From NCBI GenBank assembly GCA_038562555.1, contig JBCFBK010000015.1:42011-106010 (forward strand): 64,000 nt of DNA, given 5' to 3'. Under the pieces are notes generated by a model, which was not told where the DNA came from, did no database searches, and was given only the letters and a program-made list of their open reading frames with translations. Positions 16,845 through 25,523 of this stretch are shown one piece after another (within the stretch, counting starts at the first letter, position 1; the number at the start of each line of letters is the position of its first letter). A program made the translations under genes and the position numbers. Source of the DNA: JBCFBK01 sp038562555 (GTDB lineage: Bacteria > Bacteroidota > Bacteroidia > Bacteroidales > Prolixibacteraceae).

Positions 16845-17612
16845 CTATTGCATACGGCGGCGGAATTCAGAGCAGCAAATAGCTGCTGCAGTCGCCACGT
16901 TCAATGACTCAGAATTTTTTTGACCCTGAGGAAAGGAGGGTATAAACAGCCGTTGCGCGACCAATTCTTCTATTTGGGGGGAAATGCCATTGCCCTCGTT
17001 GCCTATCACCAGGATGCCTTCACCGGCCAGGGGGTGCTGATAGATGATTTCGCCGCTAAGAAAGGTTCCGAAGACGGGCAGTCCGGCACACCTGGCTTCG
17101 GAGAGGGTTTTTTTCAGGTCGAGATAGTGCACCTTTACCCGGAATATGGCTCCCATGCTCGCTTGTACCACTTTCGGGTTGTAGCAGTCGGCGGTGTCTT
17201 CAGAACAGAGCAACTGCCCGATCCCAAACCAGTCGGCAATCCGCAGAATGGTTCCCAGATTTCCGGGATCCTGGATACAGTCGAGTGCCAGCGAAAGTTT
17301 TCCGGTTATTGAGTCGTTGCCGAACCGGCAATCAGGCATCCGGACAATGGCCAGTGCATGCTGCGGGGATTTGAGCAGGCTGGCTTTGGCAAGTTCTGCT
17401 TCGCTGACTTCGATAACCTCACTGGCCGCCTTCGCGGACAGCGAATTGGACAACAGAAAATGCTCCGTCGCACATAAGAGGTCAATTTCATGTGCGGAGC
17501 CTATGGCTTCCGTTACCAGCTTGTCCCCCTCGGCCAGAAATAACCTTTGCTCATCCCTGTTTTTCTTGCGGGACATCGAGTGGATCAGTTTTATTTTATT
17601 TTTGCTGAGCAT
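16845..17612 (-). CDS. SpoU/TrmH-family RNA 2'-O-methyltransferase
   Basis: This family methylates ribose 2'-OH groups of tRNA or rRNA using S-adenosylmethionine bound in a trefoil knot. The three motifs are visible: NLGTILRIADWFG (motif 1), VIGNEGNGIS (motif 2) and ESLNVATAAAI (motif 3). The N-terminal part has the substrate-binding domain start KNKIKLIHSM, typical of RlmB- or TsnR-like members. The ATG at 17612 gives 255 residues; the longer frame to 17654 adds a hydrophobic stretch that does not fit the family. The exact RNA target cannot be read from sequence. It is divergent from tamL. Confidence 0.9.
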   Translation of the reverse strand: MLSKNKIKLIHSMSRKKNRDEQRLFLAEGDKLVTEAIGSAHEIDLLCATEHFLLSNSLSAKAASEVIEVSEAELAKASLLKSPQHALAIVRMPDCRFGNDSITGKLSLALDCIQDPGNLGTILRIADWFGIGQLLCSEDTADCYNPKVVQASMGAIFRVKVHYLDLKKTLSEARCAGLPVFGTFLSGEIIYQHPLAGEGILVIGNEGNGISPQIEELVAQRLFIPSFPQGQKNSESLNVATAAAICCSEFRRRMQ

Positions 17613-17657
17613 GCGTTGTATTGCTAATAAGATGTAAAAATAAAAAAGCCGCAATGA

Positions 17658-17687
17658 TTTGATTGCTGAGCAGAGTGTTTATTTTTG
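17658..17687 (+). promoter_or_regulatory. Promoter of tamL, Bacteroidota type
   Basis: TTTG at 17658-17661 and TATTTTTG at 17680-17687, separated by 18 bases, match the -33 and -7 elements of the Bacteroidota housekeeping consensus. The tamL start lies 26 bases downstream. Confidence 0.65.
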
Positions 17688-17713
17688 TGAAAGTGTAAAG
17701 CCTTTGAATATTT

Positions 17714-20050
17714 ATGTGGGTAAGACCGGGAAGAAACTATTTGAATTTGCCGTTAATACTGCTTGTATTGTCGCTGGCTTTTTCTTGTTCTTCCACGAAG
17801 TTTGTCCCGGAAGGAAAAAAACTGTTAAATGATGTTGATATCCGAATCGACAATAAGGAGCTTAGCCGGGATGAAATAAAGGCACAGGTCAGACAGAAAG
17901 AAAATCTCAAGATATTGGGTTTTATCAGGTTTCACCTCGGTATTTATAACCTTTCCTCGAAAAAAAAGGAGCACGACTGGTTTAAACGGATTGGTGAAGA
18001 ACCAGTTATTTATCAGGAGAATCAAACTGTCAGGTCGAAGGAGCAGCTTGAACTTTACCTGCAGAATAAAGGATATTATGATGCTGTTGTTCGGGATACC
18101 CTGATCAATCATCCAAAAAAACCTAAGGTTGAATTGATTTTTGACATTCGCGCGGGGCGCCCTTACCGGATCAGAAAATACACCCACCAGACAGAAGATG
18201 AAAAAATTAAGCCTCTGTTGCTCAGTGATATAGAAAACAGATTGATCGGAAAGGGTGATATTTTTGATGTTGACCTGCTGAACTCAGAACGCGAACGACT
18301 GGTAAAACTGATGCATAATCGTGGCTATTACGGGTTTGCTTCGGATTACATTCAGTTTTTGGCCGACACAACCGCCGGTGGTAAACAGGTTGATCTGATC
18401 GTCGAAATTGCTGATGCCGACCCGGGCAGGAAGTCCGGGAAAGTGATACCTCATAAACGATTTATGGTGAGGCAATACCTCATCAACACCGAATTTAATC
18501 CGCCTCAGCCGGGTCGTGGACCGTCGGGAGTTCCGGATACTCTGGCTGTGCCGCCTTACCTGATCACCTATCACGGCAAGTTGCGATACCGGCCGCAACT
18601 GCTTGACGATTTAAACCGGATTCAGGACGGCCGCTATTATTCGCTGGCTAACGTCGAGAAAACATACCGTTCATTAAATCAGATTAAGCAGTTCAGGATG
18701 GTGAACCTGAATTTTGACGTTGTTGAAACAGCGGACAGTGATTCCGTCGGGGTGCTTGACGGCAGGTTCCAGCTTTCACCGCTTCCTCGCCAGGGCTTTT
18801 CTGTCGATCTGGAAGGTACCAATTCATCGGGTAACCTGGGGGTAGCGGGTAACCTGAATTATCAGCATCGGAATTTGTTTCAGGGTGCTGAAATCCTTAA
18901 CCTGACACTGAAAGGGGCGTTTGAGCGGCAGCAGACCGTAGTCAATGAAAACAGCAGCAATTTTAATACGCACGAACTGGGGGTTGAAGGATCGTTAACG
19001 CTGCCGAAATTCTTAAGTCCGCTCCGTGGAAAGAACTTTTTTACGTTTCAGGTTCCCCAGACGAGCTTTACTCTGGGATATAATTACCAGCGGCGGCCCG
19101 ATTACACCCGAACCATTACCAACTTCCGTTTTGGCTATAACTGGAAAAGCAAAGCCTACCGGACCCACTATCTGAATGTGGTTGATGTTAATTATGTCAA
19201 TCTCTATGAGTTTAACGCCAGATTTCTCGATTTAATCAAGGACCTGTATATCAAGAGCAGTTATACCGATCACTTAATTGCTGCGCTTAACTATACATTG
19301 GTCGATAACACGCAGCATATCGGGCGAAAGGAAGACTACCGTTATTTTAAATGGTCGTTTGAATCGGCTGGTAACCTGTTGGCAGCCATGGCCAGGCTCA
19401 CCGACCGGCACAAGAAGATGGAGATCGATTCTGTTACCAATAAGCTGATCAGCTATCATCAGATTTTCAGTACCCGCTTTGCCCAGTACCTGAAAACGGA
19501 TCTTGAATACAGGCATGGTTATATGCTGGATGACTACAACTCGGTGGTTGTCCGGCTGTTTATGGGAGTAGGTTTACCGTACGGAAATTTTGACGTTCTG
19601 CCGTTCGAAAAAAAATACTTCACGGGGGGAGCCAACGGCATTCGCGCGTGGCAGGTGCGGACCCTTGGCCCAGGTACCTATAAAGCCCTGGAAGGTGCTT
19701 ACCCGAATCAGTCGGCCGACATTAAGCTGGAGGGCAACCTGGAGTATCGGTTCCGCCTTCTGAAATATGTGGAAGGCGCTTTCTTTCTTGATGCCGGAAA
19801 TATCTGGGCGATTAACAGGAATGATAACCGGGAGGGAGCCCTGTTTCAGTTCGGCCGGTTCTACCGCCAAATTGCTGCAGGTACGGGAACAGGTCTGCGT
19901 TTCAATTTTAACTACTTTATTTTCAGGCTTGATTTGGGTATGAAACTCCGTGATCCATCCCTGGAAGCGGGAAAGCGTTTTATTATCGGGAATTATCCTA
20001 TCCGCGGGGACCATTTCAACCTTTCGTTTGCCATCGGGTACCCCTTCTAA
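17714..20050 (+). CDS. tamL: TamL: BamA-family outer membrane lipoprotein
   Basis: The 778-residue protein is an Omp85-type outer membrane beta-barrel. It has a lipoprotein signal: hydrophobic LPLILLVLSLAFSC with the lipidated cysteine at residue 25. POTRA-like domains follow, with repeats such as LYLQNKGYYDA and LMHNRGYYGFASD, and then the C-terminal barrel with the KKYFTGGANGIRAWQVRTLG motif typical of surface antigen D15 proteins. Lipid-anchored TamA-like proteins (TamL) are a Bacteroidota feature and normally work with the inner-membrane-anchored TamB in envelope assembly. No tamB follows here; the next gene is a minus-strand aldolase. Confidence 0.87.
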   Translation: MWVRPGRNYLNLPLILLVLSLAFSCSSTKFVPEGKKLLNDVDIRIDNKELSRDEIKAQVRQKENLKILGFIRFHLGIYNLSSKKKEHDWFKRIGEEPVIYQENQTVRSKEQLELYLQNKGYYDAVVRDTLINHPKKPKVELIFDIRAGRPYRIRKYTHQTEDEKIKPLLLSDIENRLIGKGDIFDVDLLNSERERLVKLMHNRGYYGFASDYIQFLADTTAGGKQVDLIVEIADADPGRKSGKVIPHKRFMVRQYLINTEFNPPQPGRGPSGVPDTLAVPPYLITYHGKLRYRPQLLDDLNRIQDGRYYSLANVEKTYRSLNQIKQFRMVNLNFDVVETADSDSVGVLDGRFQLSPLPRQGFSVDLEGTNSSGNLGVAGNLNYQHRNLFQGAEILNLTLKGAFERQQTVVNENSSNFNTHELGVEGSLTLPKFLSPLRGKNFFTFQVPQTSFTLGYNYQRRPDYTRTITNFRFGYNWKSKAYRTHYLNVVDVNYVNLYEFNARFLDLIKDLYIKSSYTDHLIAALNYTLVDNTQHIGRKEDYRYFKWSFESAGNLLAAMARLTDRHKKMEIDSVTNKLISYHQIFSTRFAQYLKTDLEYRHGYMLDDYNSVVVRLFMGVGLPYGNFDVLPFEKKYFTGGANGIRAWQVRTLGPGTYKALEGAYPNQSADIKLEGNLEYRFRLLKYVEGAFFLDAGNIWAINRNDNREGALFQFGRFYRQIAAGTGTGLRFNFNYFIFRLDLGMKLRDPSLEAGKRFIIGNYPIRGDHFNLSFAIGYPF

Positions 20051-20052
20051 GC

Positions 20053-20158
20053 TGCAGTCGTAAGTCGTAAGACACAAGATATTAGATATTCATACAGTCA
20101 AATAATCTGAGAATCTGATCATCCGGAAATCAGAGTATCCGTGTTCCTGTATCCGGTT
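20053..20158. repeat. Word-like degenerate repeats in tamL-fba spacer
   Basis: The spacer contains GTCGTAAGTCGTAAG, AAGACACAAG (complement of CTTGTGTCTT, which recurs at 35797 and 63824), a second block with ATAATCTGAGAATCTGATC, and TCCGGAAATCAGAGTATCCG. The same vocabulary appears between the tRNA genes at 27007-27070. No gene is seen in this stretch. Confidence 0.6.
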
Positions 20159-20188
20159 TCCGTTCTCCGCTATACCCCATGCCCATGC

Positions 20189-20216
20189 AAAAAAGGATGA
20201 CCGAAGCCATCCTTTT
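20189..20216 (-). terminator. Terminator of the class IIB aldolase gene
   Basis: AAAAGGATG at 20191-20199 pairs perfectly with CATCCTTTT at 20208-20216. Read on the minus strand, the GGATGG stem has a CTTCGG-type loop and is followed by six T. It lies 23 bases after the fba stop and could also stop read-through from tamL. Confidence 0.85.
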
Positions 20217-20239
20217 CTGTGTTATTATGGGCACAGGAA

Positions 20240-21235
20240 TCAGGCTTTACCGGCCGATCCCAGCACATTCACATTTTTATGCATATAAAGTTCCTTCAGT
20301 TCGTCGCGGGCTGGTCCGAGGTACTTCCTGGGGTCGAATTCACCGGGCTTTTCAACAAATACTTTACGGATTGCAGCGGTCATCGCCAACCGTCCATCCG
20401 AGTCAATATTGATTTTGCAGACAGCCGACTTGGCAGCACGACGAAGCCACTCTTCCGGGATACCGACAGCATCTTTCATCTTGCCGCCCATCTCATTGAT
20501 CATGGTTACGTACTTCTGGGGAACGGATGATGAGCCATGAAGAACAATCGGGAAGCCGGGGATGCGTTTTTCAATTTCTTCGAGGATGTCGAAACGGAGC
20601 ATGGGCGGGATTAAAACACCATCCTCATTTTTGGTGCACTGCTCGGGCGTGAATTTATTGGCTCCGTGAGAAGTTCCAATCGAAATGGCCAACGAGTCAA
20701 CTCCTGTTTTACTGACGAAATCTTCCACTTCTTCAGGTTGAGTATAACTTGAGTGTTCTGCCGAAACTTCGTCTTCAATACCCGCAAGTACACCAAGCTC
20801 GCCTTCAACGGTTACGCCATGCGCATGGGCATATTCAACCACTTTTCTGGTAAGTGCAATGTTGTCTTCGTATGCATGATGAGAACCATCTATCATTACC
20901 GATGAGAAGCCATTGTCGATACAGTCTTTGCAGAGCTCAAATGTATCGCCATGGTCGAGATGAAGAACGATTGGAATTTCATAACCCAGTTCTTTTACAT
21001 ATTCAACAGCTCCGCGTGCCATATTCCTCAGAAGAGTAGCATTTGCGTATTTGCGTGCACCCGAGGAAACCTGCAGGATGACAGGAGATTTTGTTTCAAC
21101 GCAGGCCTGGAGAATTGCCTGAAGTTGTTCCATGTTGTTGAAATTATATGCAGGAATTGCATATCCGCCGTCAACAGCTTTTTTGAAGAGTTCCTTGCTG
21201 TTAACGAGCCCTAGTTCTTTGTAACTAACTGCCAT
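20240..21235 (-). CDS. fba: Class II fructose-bisphosphate aldolase, IIB-like
   Basis: This zinc aldolase splits fructose 1,6-bisphosphate into dihydroxyacetone phosphate and glyceraldehyde 3-phosphate in glycolysis. The 331-residue protein has the catalytic and metal-binding HLDHGDT motif, EGELGVLAG, GTSHGANKF and HGSSSVP. Its loop pattern differs from the E. coli-type enzyme encoded divergently at 21486, so the two are different subclasses rather than a recent duplication. Related enzymes can use tagatose bisphosphate; the sequence does not decide this. Confidence 0.9.
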   Translation of the reverse strand: MAVSYKELGLVNSKELFKKAVDGGYAIPAYNFNNMEQLQAILQACVETKSPVILQVSSGARKYANATLLRNMARGAVEYVKELGYEIPIVLHLDHGDTFELCKDCIDNGFSSVMIDGSHHAYEDNIALTRKVVEYAHAHGVTVEGELGVLAGIEDEVSAEHSSYTQPEEVEDFVSKTGVDSLAISIGTSHGANKFTPEQCTKNEDGVLIPPMLRFDILEEIEKRIPGFPIVLHGSSSVPQKYVTMINEMGGKMKDAVGIPEEWLRRAAKSAVCKINIDSDGRLAMTAAIRKVFVEKPGEFDPRKYLGPARDELKELYMHKNVNVLGSAGKA

Positions 21236-21485
21236 TTTATTTAAAAATTAGTTGATAATAATGTGTGTTAAAAGCTTTGGTTTTTAGTTTCCGGCCTGAG
21301 AGAGCCAAATAAAACAGATGCTGGTACTTCAGGTAAAAACAGCACAATATTAGCAATAAATTGGCACTTGATGACGAAAACGGGGGTGGTAGTTTTTTAT
21401 TTTAAAAAACCTTAACACAAGCTGATGAACATTTTTCCCGCTTACCAGTTGATGAGGTAAGTCGATTAATAAATTAAATACAGCA

Positions 21486-22565
21486 ATGGGAAAAATTTCA
21501 GAACAAATTAAAGTTGGTGTCGTTAGCGGCTCGGATATGCAGTTACTTTTCAAAATCGCGAAAGAAGAGCAATTTGCTATGCCGGCGGTGAATGTCGTGA
21601 ATTCAAGTTCGGTCAATGCGGCACTGGAAGCTGCGAAGCAGGCGGGCTCGCCGGTCATTATCCAGTTTTCAAATGGTGGTGCCCAGTTTTACGCCGGAAA
21701 GGGATTAAAGCTGGAAGGACAGAAAGCTCAGATTGCGGGGGCAATTGCGGGCGCCAGATATATTCACCAGGTGGCCGAGTTGTACGGCGTGCATGTCGTT
21801 ATCCATACCGATCATGCTGCAAAGAAGCTGCTTCCCTGGATCGACGGTTTGCTGGATGCCGGAGAAAAGCATTTTTCAGAGACGGGAAAGCCGCTATTTT
21901 CTTCCCACATGCTGGATTTATCGGAGGAGCCTTTGCAGGAAAACATCGAAATCAGCAAACGGTATCTGGAGCGCATGAGCAAAATCGGAATGACCCTGGA
22001 AATTGAGCTGGGTGTTACAGGTGGTGAAGAAGACGGTGTCGACAACACAGGGGTTGATAATTCAACGCTTTATACACAGCCGGAGGAGGTAGCATATGCA
22101 TATGAGGAACTGATGAAGGTAAGTCCGAACTTTACAATCGCGGCGGCGTTTGGGAATGTTCACGGCGTTTATAAGCCCGGGAATGTTAAATTAACGCCTA
22201 AAATATTGGATGCGTCGCAGAGGCACATTGTTGATAAACTCAATTTGAGTGATCCTAAACCGGTTAATTTTGTTTTTCACGGCGGTTCCGGTTCAACAGT
22301 TGAAGAGATCCGTGAGGCGGTTTCGTATGGCGTTATTAAAATGAATATCGATACCGATACGCAATGGGCATTTTGGGATGGCGTTCGGGCTTACGAAGCA
22401 GCAAACAGACCATATTTGCAGGGACAGATCGGAAATCCGGAGGGCGATGACAAGCCCAACAAAAAGTTCTATGATCCCCGCGTCTGGTTGAGAAAGGGAG
22501 AAGAGGCAATGACAGCCAGGCTCAGGGAAGCATTCGAAAACCTGAATTGTCTGGGTAGGAATTAA
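21486..22565 (+). CDS. fbaA: Class II fructose-bisphosphate aldolase, IIA (FbaA type)
   Basis: The 359-residue product matches the E. coli FbaA type along its full length, with the same total length. Seen are the catalytic HTDHAAKKLLPWIDGLLDAG, the metal and substrate loop FGNVHGVYKPGNV, HGGSGST and the IKMNIDTDTQWA phosphate-binding region. E. coli has cysteine where this protein has the first alanine of HTDHAAKK. It is divergent from the IIB-like gene, with a 250-base spacer in which I found no clear consensus promoter. Either may be favoured for gluconeogenesis; this is inference. Confidence 0.95.
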   Translation: MGKISEQIKVGVVSGSDMQLLFKIAKEEQFAMPAVNVVNSSSVNAALEAAKQAGSPVIIQFSNGGAQFYAGKGLKLEGQKAQIAGAIAGARYIHQVAELYGVHVVIHTDHAAKKLLPWIDGLLDAGEKHFSETGKPLFSSHMLDLSEEPLQENIEISKRYLERMSKIGMTLEIELGVTGGEEDGVDNTGVDNSTLYTQPEEVAYAYEELMKVSPNFTIAAAFGNVHGVYKPGNVKLTPKILDASQRHIVDKLNLSDPKPVNFVFHGGSGSTVEEIREAVSYGVIKMNIDTDTQWAFWDGVRAYEAANRPYLQGQIGNPEGDDKPNKKFYDPRVWLRKGEEAMTARLREAFENLNCLGRN

Positions 22566-22588
22566 CACAGCCGGTCATATTCACTGAA

Positions 22589-22632
22589 GGCCCAAACTCC
22601 GAATCTGAAGATAAGGAGCCTGGGCTTTTTCT
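22589..22632 (+). terminator. Terminator after fbaA
   Basis: GCCCA and TGGGC form the base of the stem and CTCC and GGAG extend it past a two-base internal loop; the loop is 14 bases. The stem is followed by CTTTTTCTTT. Confidence 0.75.
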
Positions 22633-22649
22633 TTCTGTCGGTAATCGGG

Positions 22650-22680
22650 TTTGTTTATTAACAGAAATAAAATATTTTTG
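22650..22680 (+). promoter_or_regulatory. Promoter of the sodium symporter gene
   Basis: TTTG at 22650-22653 and TATTTTTG at 22673-22680 are separated by exactly 19 bases and the next base is C, a full match to TTTG-N19-TAnnTTTGY. The predicted leader to the start codon at 22828 is about 140 bases. It includes CCAGGGCGCTAAGTTCGCG, which resembles word-like repeats, but shows no gene. Confidence 0.75.
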
Positions 22681-22827
22681 CATTTTAGCTTTTGAGGCTG
22701 CTCCAAAAACAGTATCTCATGCCAGGGCGCTAAGTTCGCGAAGATTATAAAAAAGCCTTGCAGGAGTGTGCTCAGCGTTTAAGTAGAACAGGCGAAAATA
22801 TTCTGTTTTAAAATAATATCCCATTGA

Positions 22828-24192
22828 ATGACCGAAGAAAACAAACACAGAAGGGTAGAGTTCTCCAGTAAGTTCGGAGTGATCGCAGCCGCCGCAGGGT
22901 CGGCAGTCGGTTTAGGCAACATCTGGAAATTCCCCTACATCACGGGAATATACGGGGGAGCCGCTTTTTTGTTTGTTTACCTGGCTTTCATTCTGGCGAT
23001 TGGCTTACCGGTGATGCTGTCGGAATTTATGATCGGCCGGAAATCGCGGAGAAACGCGTTTGGAGCGTTCAAAAAGCTTGCGCCGGGCTCCCCCTGGAAG
23101 TTTGTGGGAATTCTCGGCGTAGGAGCTGCATTTATGATCCTTGCCTATTATGGTGTGGTGGCCGGATGGAGCATTAAATATGTCGTAACTTCGGTGGCCG
23201 GTGGATTTCACTCACAGAGTACTGCCGAATTATCGGCTGGTTTTACGAGCTTTATCGAATCACCGGTCGAGCCTGTTTTCTACCAGATCGTTTTTATGAT
23301 CCTGACCGGTGCAATTGTTATCGTCGGAATCAAGGACGGGATTGAGAAGAATGTGAAGATCATGATGCCCATGCTGGTTCTTATCATCCTTGTTCTCGGT
23401 ATTCGTTCTGTGACCCTGCCCGGAGCCGGAGAGGGTTTGCGTTTCCTGTTTCATCCTGATTTTTCGAAGCTCAGCTCCGAAGCTGTATTGGTAGCTCTGG
23501 GGCAGGCTTTTTTTTCGCTGAGCCTTGGGATGGGAACCCTGATCACTTATGGTTCCTATATCGCTAAAAATAATAACCTGCCACAAACAGCACTCAGTGT
23601 TTCCATGGCAGATACGGCGATTTCTGTATTGGCCGGTATCGCTATTTTTCCGGCGGTTTTTGCCTTTGGGATCGAGCCCAGCAGCGGGCCCGGGCTGGTA
23701 TTTATAACGCTCCCAAACGTCTTTCAGCAAATGCCCGGCGGGTATTTCTTTTCAGTACTTTTCTTCATCCTTTTGGCATTGGCTGCGCTGACTTCATCCA
23801 TCTCCATTCTTGAAGTGGTGGTAGCCTATTTTCATGAGGAATTAAAAATGAAGCGAAATCTGGCTACCGTTTTTGCCACACTGCTGACGACACTGCTGGG
23901 GGTTATTTGTTCTTTATCGATGGGTATCTTCAGTGGCTATACCTTTTTCGGACTCAGTTTCTTTGATCTGCTCGACTGGATATCGGCCAACCTGATGCTT
24001 CCGCTGGGCGGATTTTTCATAGCCATTTTCGTGGGCTGGAAAATGGGACGCGGATTTGTCCGGACAGAAATGAAAAAGGGAGCCAATATTTACGAATTTT
24101 TTCTTGCCGGGTTTATGTTCCTGGTAAAATTCATCGCTCCGGTTGCTATTGCCGTGGTCTTTTTAAATGGGATCGGCTTGTTAAAGTTGTAA
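22828..24192 (+). CDS. Sodium-dependent transporter, NSS/SNF family
   Basis: Members of the neurotransmitter:sodium symporter family import amino acids or related amines with sodium. The 454-residue protein has about eleven to twelve hydrophobic segments. TM1 carries AAAGSAVGLGNIWKFPY, the unwound sodium- and substrate-binding segment of LeuT-like proteins, and TM6 to TM8 are recognisable (FFSLSLGMGTLITYGSY, SSISILEVVVAY). The substrate cannot be assigned from sequence. A sodium gradient to drive it could come from the decarboxylase pump encoded at 43311-46737. Confidence 0.92.
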   Translation: MTEENKHRRVEFSSKFGVIAAAAGSAVGLGNIWKFPYITGIYGGAAFLFVYLAFILAIGLPVMLSEFMIGRKSRRNAFGAFKKLAPGSPWKFVGILGVGAAFMILAYYGVVAGWSIKYVVTSVAGGFHSQSTAELSAGFTSFIESPVEPVFYQIVFMILTGAIVIVGIKDGIEKNVKIMMPMLVLIILVLGIRSVTLPGAGEGLRFLFHPDFSKLSSEAVLVALGQAFFSLSLGMGTLITYGSYIAKNNNLPQTALSVSMADTAISVLAGIAIFPAVFAFGIEPSSGPGLVFITLPNVFQQMPGGYFFSVLFFILLALAALTSSISILEVVVAYFHEELKMKRNLATVFATLLTTLLGVICSLSMGIFSGYTFFGLSFFDLLDWISANLMLPLGGFFIAIFVGWKMGRGFVRTEMKKGANIYEFFLAGFMFLVKFIAPVAIAVVFLNGIGLLKL

Positions 24193-24256
24193 AAATATTG
24201 ATTATCATAACAAAAAATGCTGTAAATTGCATATTTAACTATTGATAATCATAGAC

Positions 24257-25156
24257 GTGAAGTTCCGGCAAATCATCAGGGATTATTTTTCTTTTTCCAG
24301 AGGCGAACGCGTGGGTCTGACGATCCTGATCGTTTTGATGATCCTCGTTTCAGTGGCCGATCGGTTGATCTTTTATTTCGAAACACCGGCAACGGCAGAC
24401 CCGGAACGTTTCAGTCGTGTGCTTGCTGCCCTGGAGCAGGAGGAGGTAGCTCCAAAACCTGTTTCGTTGTTTTGCTTTGATCCTAACACGATCGATTCGG
24501 CTGCTCTCGACAGCCTGGCTTTGCCCCAACGGATCAGGCAAAATATGCTCAGGTATCGCCTGCATGGAGGCGTTTTCAAACGAAAAGAGGATCTGCGCCG
24601 GATATACGGCATGAACGATTCTGTATTTGCAGCTATAGCAGGTTTCATGGTTATACAGGAAAGCAAGATAAAGGTGCCGGTCATGGCTCCCGGCAACACC
24701 GACCAAAAAGAAGCGGTTGAAACGAATCGGTCAGGATTGTCTGCACCTGTTGTCGTCAGGGTCGAATTGAACACTGCAACTGCCGGTGATCTGATTCAGT
24801 TACCAGGTATCGGGCCGGTCTTGTCCGGTCGGATTATCAGGTACAGGAATCTTCTCGGTGGTTTTCATTCGGTAGCACAACTAAAAGAAGTATATGGGTT
24901 AACCCCGGAGACTATCAAACGTATTGAAGGGCAGCTCGACATTGATTCGACACGCATCGCCACACTCAATATTAATTTCTCAGATGCGGCGGAACTGGCT
25001 AAACATTTTTATCTTGACCGGGATCATGCCGGGAGGATTATTGAATACAGGACAAAAAACGGCTTTATCAGGAATAAATTTCAGTTGCTTCATGATTCTG
25101 TTCTGCCCGCTGAAATTTTTGTTAAAGTTCACCCCTATCTGCAAACCTCCGATTAA
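24257..25156 (+). CDS. Membrane-anchored helix-hairpin-helix protein, ComEA-like
   Basis: The product has one N-terminal hydrophobic segment at about residues 18-40 and at least three helix-hairpin-helix units; the clearest is LNTATAGDLIQLPGIGPVLSGRIIRYR. Such repeats bind DNA backbone, and ComEA-type proteins bind incoming DNA outside the inner membrane. A DNA uptake role here is only inference. The reading frame has a stop just before a TTG at 24242; I prefer the GTG at 24257, giving 299 residues starting MKFRQIIRDYFSF. No ATG is available near the start. Confidence 0.78.
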   Translation: MKFRQIIRDYFSFSRGERVGLTILIVLMILVSVADRLIFYFETPATADPERFSRVLAALEQEEVAPKPVSLFCFDPNTIDSAALDSLALPQRIRQNMLRYRLHGGVFKRKEDLRRIYGMNDSVFAAIAGFMVIQESKIKVPVMAPGNTDQKEAVETNRSGLSAPVVVRVELNTATAGDLIQLPGIGPVLSGRIIRYRNLLGGFHSVAQLKEVYGLTPETIKRIEGQLDIDSTRIATLNINFSDAAELAKHFYLDRDHAGRIIEYRTKNGFIRNKFQLLHDSVLPAEIFVKVHPYLQTSD

Positions 25157-25225
25157 TTTTATTGTTGTATTTAAAGAAGAAAAAAAGAGGAGGTTTACTT
25201 TTTAAATTAAATTTTTGATGATAAA

Positions 25226-25256
25226 TTTGATTAGTAATACAGAATTCCTAAATTTG
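25226..25256 (+). promoter_or_regulatory. Promoter of rpsU operon
   Basis: TTTG at 25226-25229 and TAAATTTG at 25249-25256 are separated by 19 bases and followed by C, a perfect Bacteroidota consensus. The rpsU start is 33 bases beyond. Confidence 0.8.
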
Positions 25257-25289
25257 CGGCTCAAAATTTAACAGACAAAATTTTAAAAG

Positions 25290-25481
25290 ATGATCGTTAT
25301 TCCGGTTAAAGAAGGCGAAAATATCGAAAGAGCCCTGAAGAGATTCAAAAGAAAATTCGAAAAAACAGGTGTAATCAAAGAATTGCGCGAACGCCAGGCT
25401 TTTACAAAACCTTCGGTAGAAAGAAGGACGGAGGTTAAAAAAGCTGTTTACATTCAACAACTGCAGCGTCAGGAAGACTAA
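25290..25481 (+). CDS. rpsU: 30S ribosomal protein S21
   Basis: S21 is a small basic protein of the 30S platform that affects initiation. The 63-residue sequence starts MIVIPVKEGENIERALKRFK, as in Bacteroidota S21. Phylum members lack functional anti-Shine-Dalgarno use, and S21 has been implicated in covering the 16S 3' end; that is from the literature, not visible here. It is 42 bases before the recombinase start. Confidence 0.94.
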   Translation: MIVIPVKEGENIERALKRFKRKFEKTGVIKELRERQAFTKPSVERRTEVKKAVYIQQLQRQED

Positions 25482-25523
25482 ATTTACCTGGTCGGTTCCT
25501 GTTTGCAAAAAAGAGGGGGTTCT

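Noticed and set aside
20219..20530. Plus-strand open frame over the 3' half of the IIB aldolase gene
   Set aside because: It is antisense to a conserved enzyme and has no signature of its own.
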